From a virus: a stretch of DNA of 64,000 bases. Below are positions 63,168-64,000 of the stretch, piece by piece. The notes under the pieces were generated by a model that was not told the DNA's origin, did no database searches, and saw only the letters and a list, made by a program, of their open reading frames with translations. Within the stretch, counting starts at the first letter, position 1; each line of letters begins with the position of its first letter. The position numbers and the translations under genes were made by a program. The DNA is taken from the IMG/VR virus record IMGVR_UViG_3300038468_000190, positions 1 through 64,000 of that record, one strand, 5' to 3'.

Positions 63168-64000
63168 AGATCGTTGCCGATGACGTCCGTCGCCTGAGTC
63201 TCGAGCCGCTCCGTCCCTTCGTCAGGGATAACCACGAGTTCTACGGGGCGCCGGGCAAGGAGCACTATGCCTTGCTCGCGTACCTGTCGACCCGCGTCAG
63301 CGGCCGGACGATCTTCGACATCGGCACGCACCGAGGCGATTCCGCGATGGCGCTGTCGCTGAATCGAGACAATCGGGTGATCTCGTTCGACCTCGTCGAC
63401 AAGGGAGTTCCGGAGATCCGGCGGCTTCGCGACAACGTGTGCTTTTGCCTCGCCGATCTCTGGGATCCCGCGGTTCGAGAGACATGGAAGAGCCCGCTCC
63501 TTTCGAGCGCGATCATCTCGATCGACATCGATCCGCACGAGGGGCGCCGAGAGCTCGAGTTCGTGGAGTGGCTCATGGCGGAGCAGTACGCAGGCATCGT
63601 CATCTTGGACGACATTTGGTACTTCAAGGACATGCGGGACCGGCTCTGGTCCCGGATCCATGGGGATTTGAAGTGCGACGTGACGCCCATAGGGCACTGG
63701 TCCGGGACGGGCCTCGTATCGCTCTACGAGCACGTGGAGTGCGACGCCGTGCCGAAGCGGCTCTATACCGGCAACTGGACGCTCGTCACGGGCTACTTCG
63801 ATCTCACGACCTTGCCGGACGCGACTCCGGAGATCCAGGCGCGCCCGCCGACTCATTATCTCGACGATCACGCGGGCGGCACGCTCGGCCTCGACCAGAA
63901 CCTCGTCATCTTCACGGAGCCGAAGTACGAACAGAAGATCTGGGACATGCGACCCCGGTGGCTCTGGCCGCGGACAGACGTCGTCGTGAGGTCCTTCGAC
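63164..64000 (+). CDS. Methyltransferase/HtrL-type glycosyltransferase fusion, 3' end off window
   Basis: ATG 63164 (ATGA overlap) and open to the window end, 279 codons visible. Residues 1-190 look like a class I SAM-dependent methyltransferase (Methyltransf_24-like): IFDIGTHRGDSAMAL loop, VISFDLVD, then DLWDPAV and ILDDIWYFKD. From about 200 it matches HtrL/YibB glycosyltransferase-like proteins: TLVTGYFDL, GLDQNLVIFTEP, KIWDMRPRW. It may modify surface glycans. Confidence 0.65.
   Translation, partial: MKIVADDVRRLSLEPLRPFVRDNHEFYGAPGKEHYALLAYLSTRVSGRTIFDIGTHRGDSAMALSLNRDNRVISFDLVDKGVPEIRRLRDNVCFCLADLWDPAVRETWKSPLLSSAIISIDIDPHEGRRELEFVEWLMAEQYAGIVILDDIWYFKDMRDRLWSRIHGDLKCDVTPIGHWSGTGLVSLYEHVECDAVPKRLYTGNWTLVTGYFDLTTLPDATPEIQARPPTHYLDDHAGGTLGLDQNLVIFTEPKYEQKIWDMRPRWLWPRTDVVVRSFD

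Overview
The window looks like part of a GC-rich double-stranded DNA bacterial virus (or virus-derived contig), not a host chromosome. It has no housekeeping genes, dense one-directional gene blocks with ATGA, GTGA or TGATG stop/start overlaps, many small Cys-rich proteins, and virus-type replication genes (DnaB-like helicase, helicase loader, initiator-like protein, thyX, DUF3310). A secreted lipoprotein with a Thr/Gly/Gly-rich linker in the style common in Myxococcota suggests a myxobacterium-like host. That host assignment is inference.

Layout. (1) 1-26.3 kb, minus strand: a virion-type module. It starts with a collagen-like protein that runs off the left edge, followed by about 30 genes, most ending in a single C-terminal membrane segment and a short basic tail. 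The block also holds three beta-rich capsid candidates (8.0-10.9 kb), an 826-residue protein with an extremely Arg/Lys-rich half (11.1-13.5 kb), three consecutive genes with peptidoglycan-binding-like repeats (19-20.8 kb), a transglutaminase-like cysteine enzyme (22.6 kb) and an apiosidase-like lipoprotein (23.8-26.3 kb). No terminase, portal, HK97-type capsid, tape measure or tail gene is recognisable, so a non-tailed, membrane-containing virion is a reasonable hypothesis. The genome is not complete here, so a tail module could lie outside. (2) 26.3-36.9 kb, minus strand: small zinc-ribbon proteins, a long coiled-coil protein, a NUDIX hydrolase and DUF3310. (3) 36.9-45.6 kb, minus strand: thyX and the replication module, transcribed in the order RHH regulator, initiator-like protein, helicase loader, DnaB. 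An iteron array lies inside the initiator gene, a lambda O-like arrangement. (4) 45.6-45.96 kb: a divergent regulatory region with a palindrome that recurs upstream of thyX. (5) 45.96-64 kb, plus strand: about 50 small, mostly unrecognised genes. They include a second J-like protein, a DUF2829 (Tad2)-like protein, an Rv2179c-like exonuclease, a secreted lytic-transglycosylase-like enzyme, a half-size PnuC-like membrane protein, a YspA/SLOG protein, a nucleoside deoxyribosyltransferase-like protein, a 2OG-Fe(II) oxygenase-like protein and a methyltransferase/HtrL fusion that runs off the right edge.

How it may work together. The plus-strand block is probably early or host-takeover genes, and the minus block replication plus virion genes. 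A short peptide motif, Gly-[Leu/Met/Ile/Val]-Gly followed often by Ala/Glu-Asp/Glu/Tyr, recurs in about fifteen of the membrane-anchored virion-type proteins, which could mark a shared processing or assembly signal. Other structure worth attention: a 140-nt strongly folded element between two virion genes, a 12-bp stem between the two capsid candidates, and repeated mini-ORF/GTGAAGCA junctions at 58.4-61.7 kb that look like cassette boundaries. Many start codons were moved inward from the longest ORF to fit the overlap pattern. Genes shorter than 60 codons are included where overlap and start signals support them.
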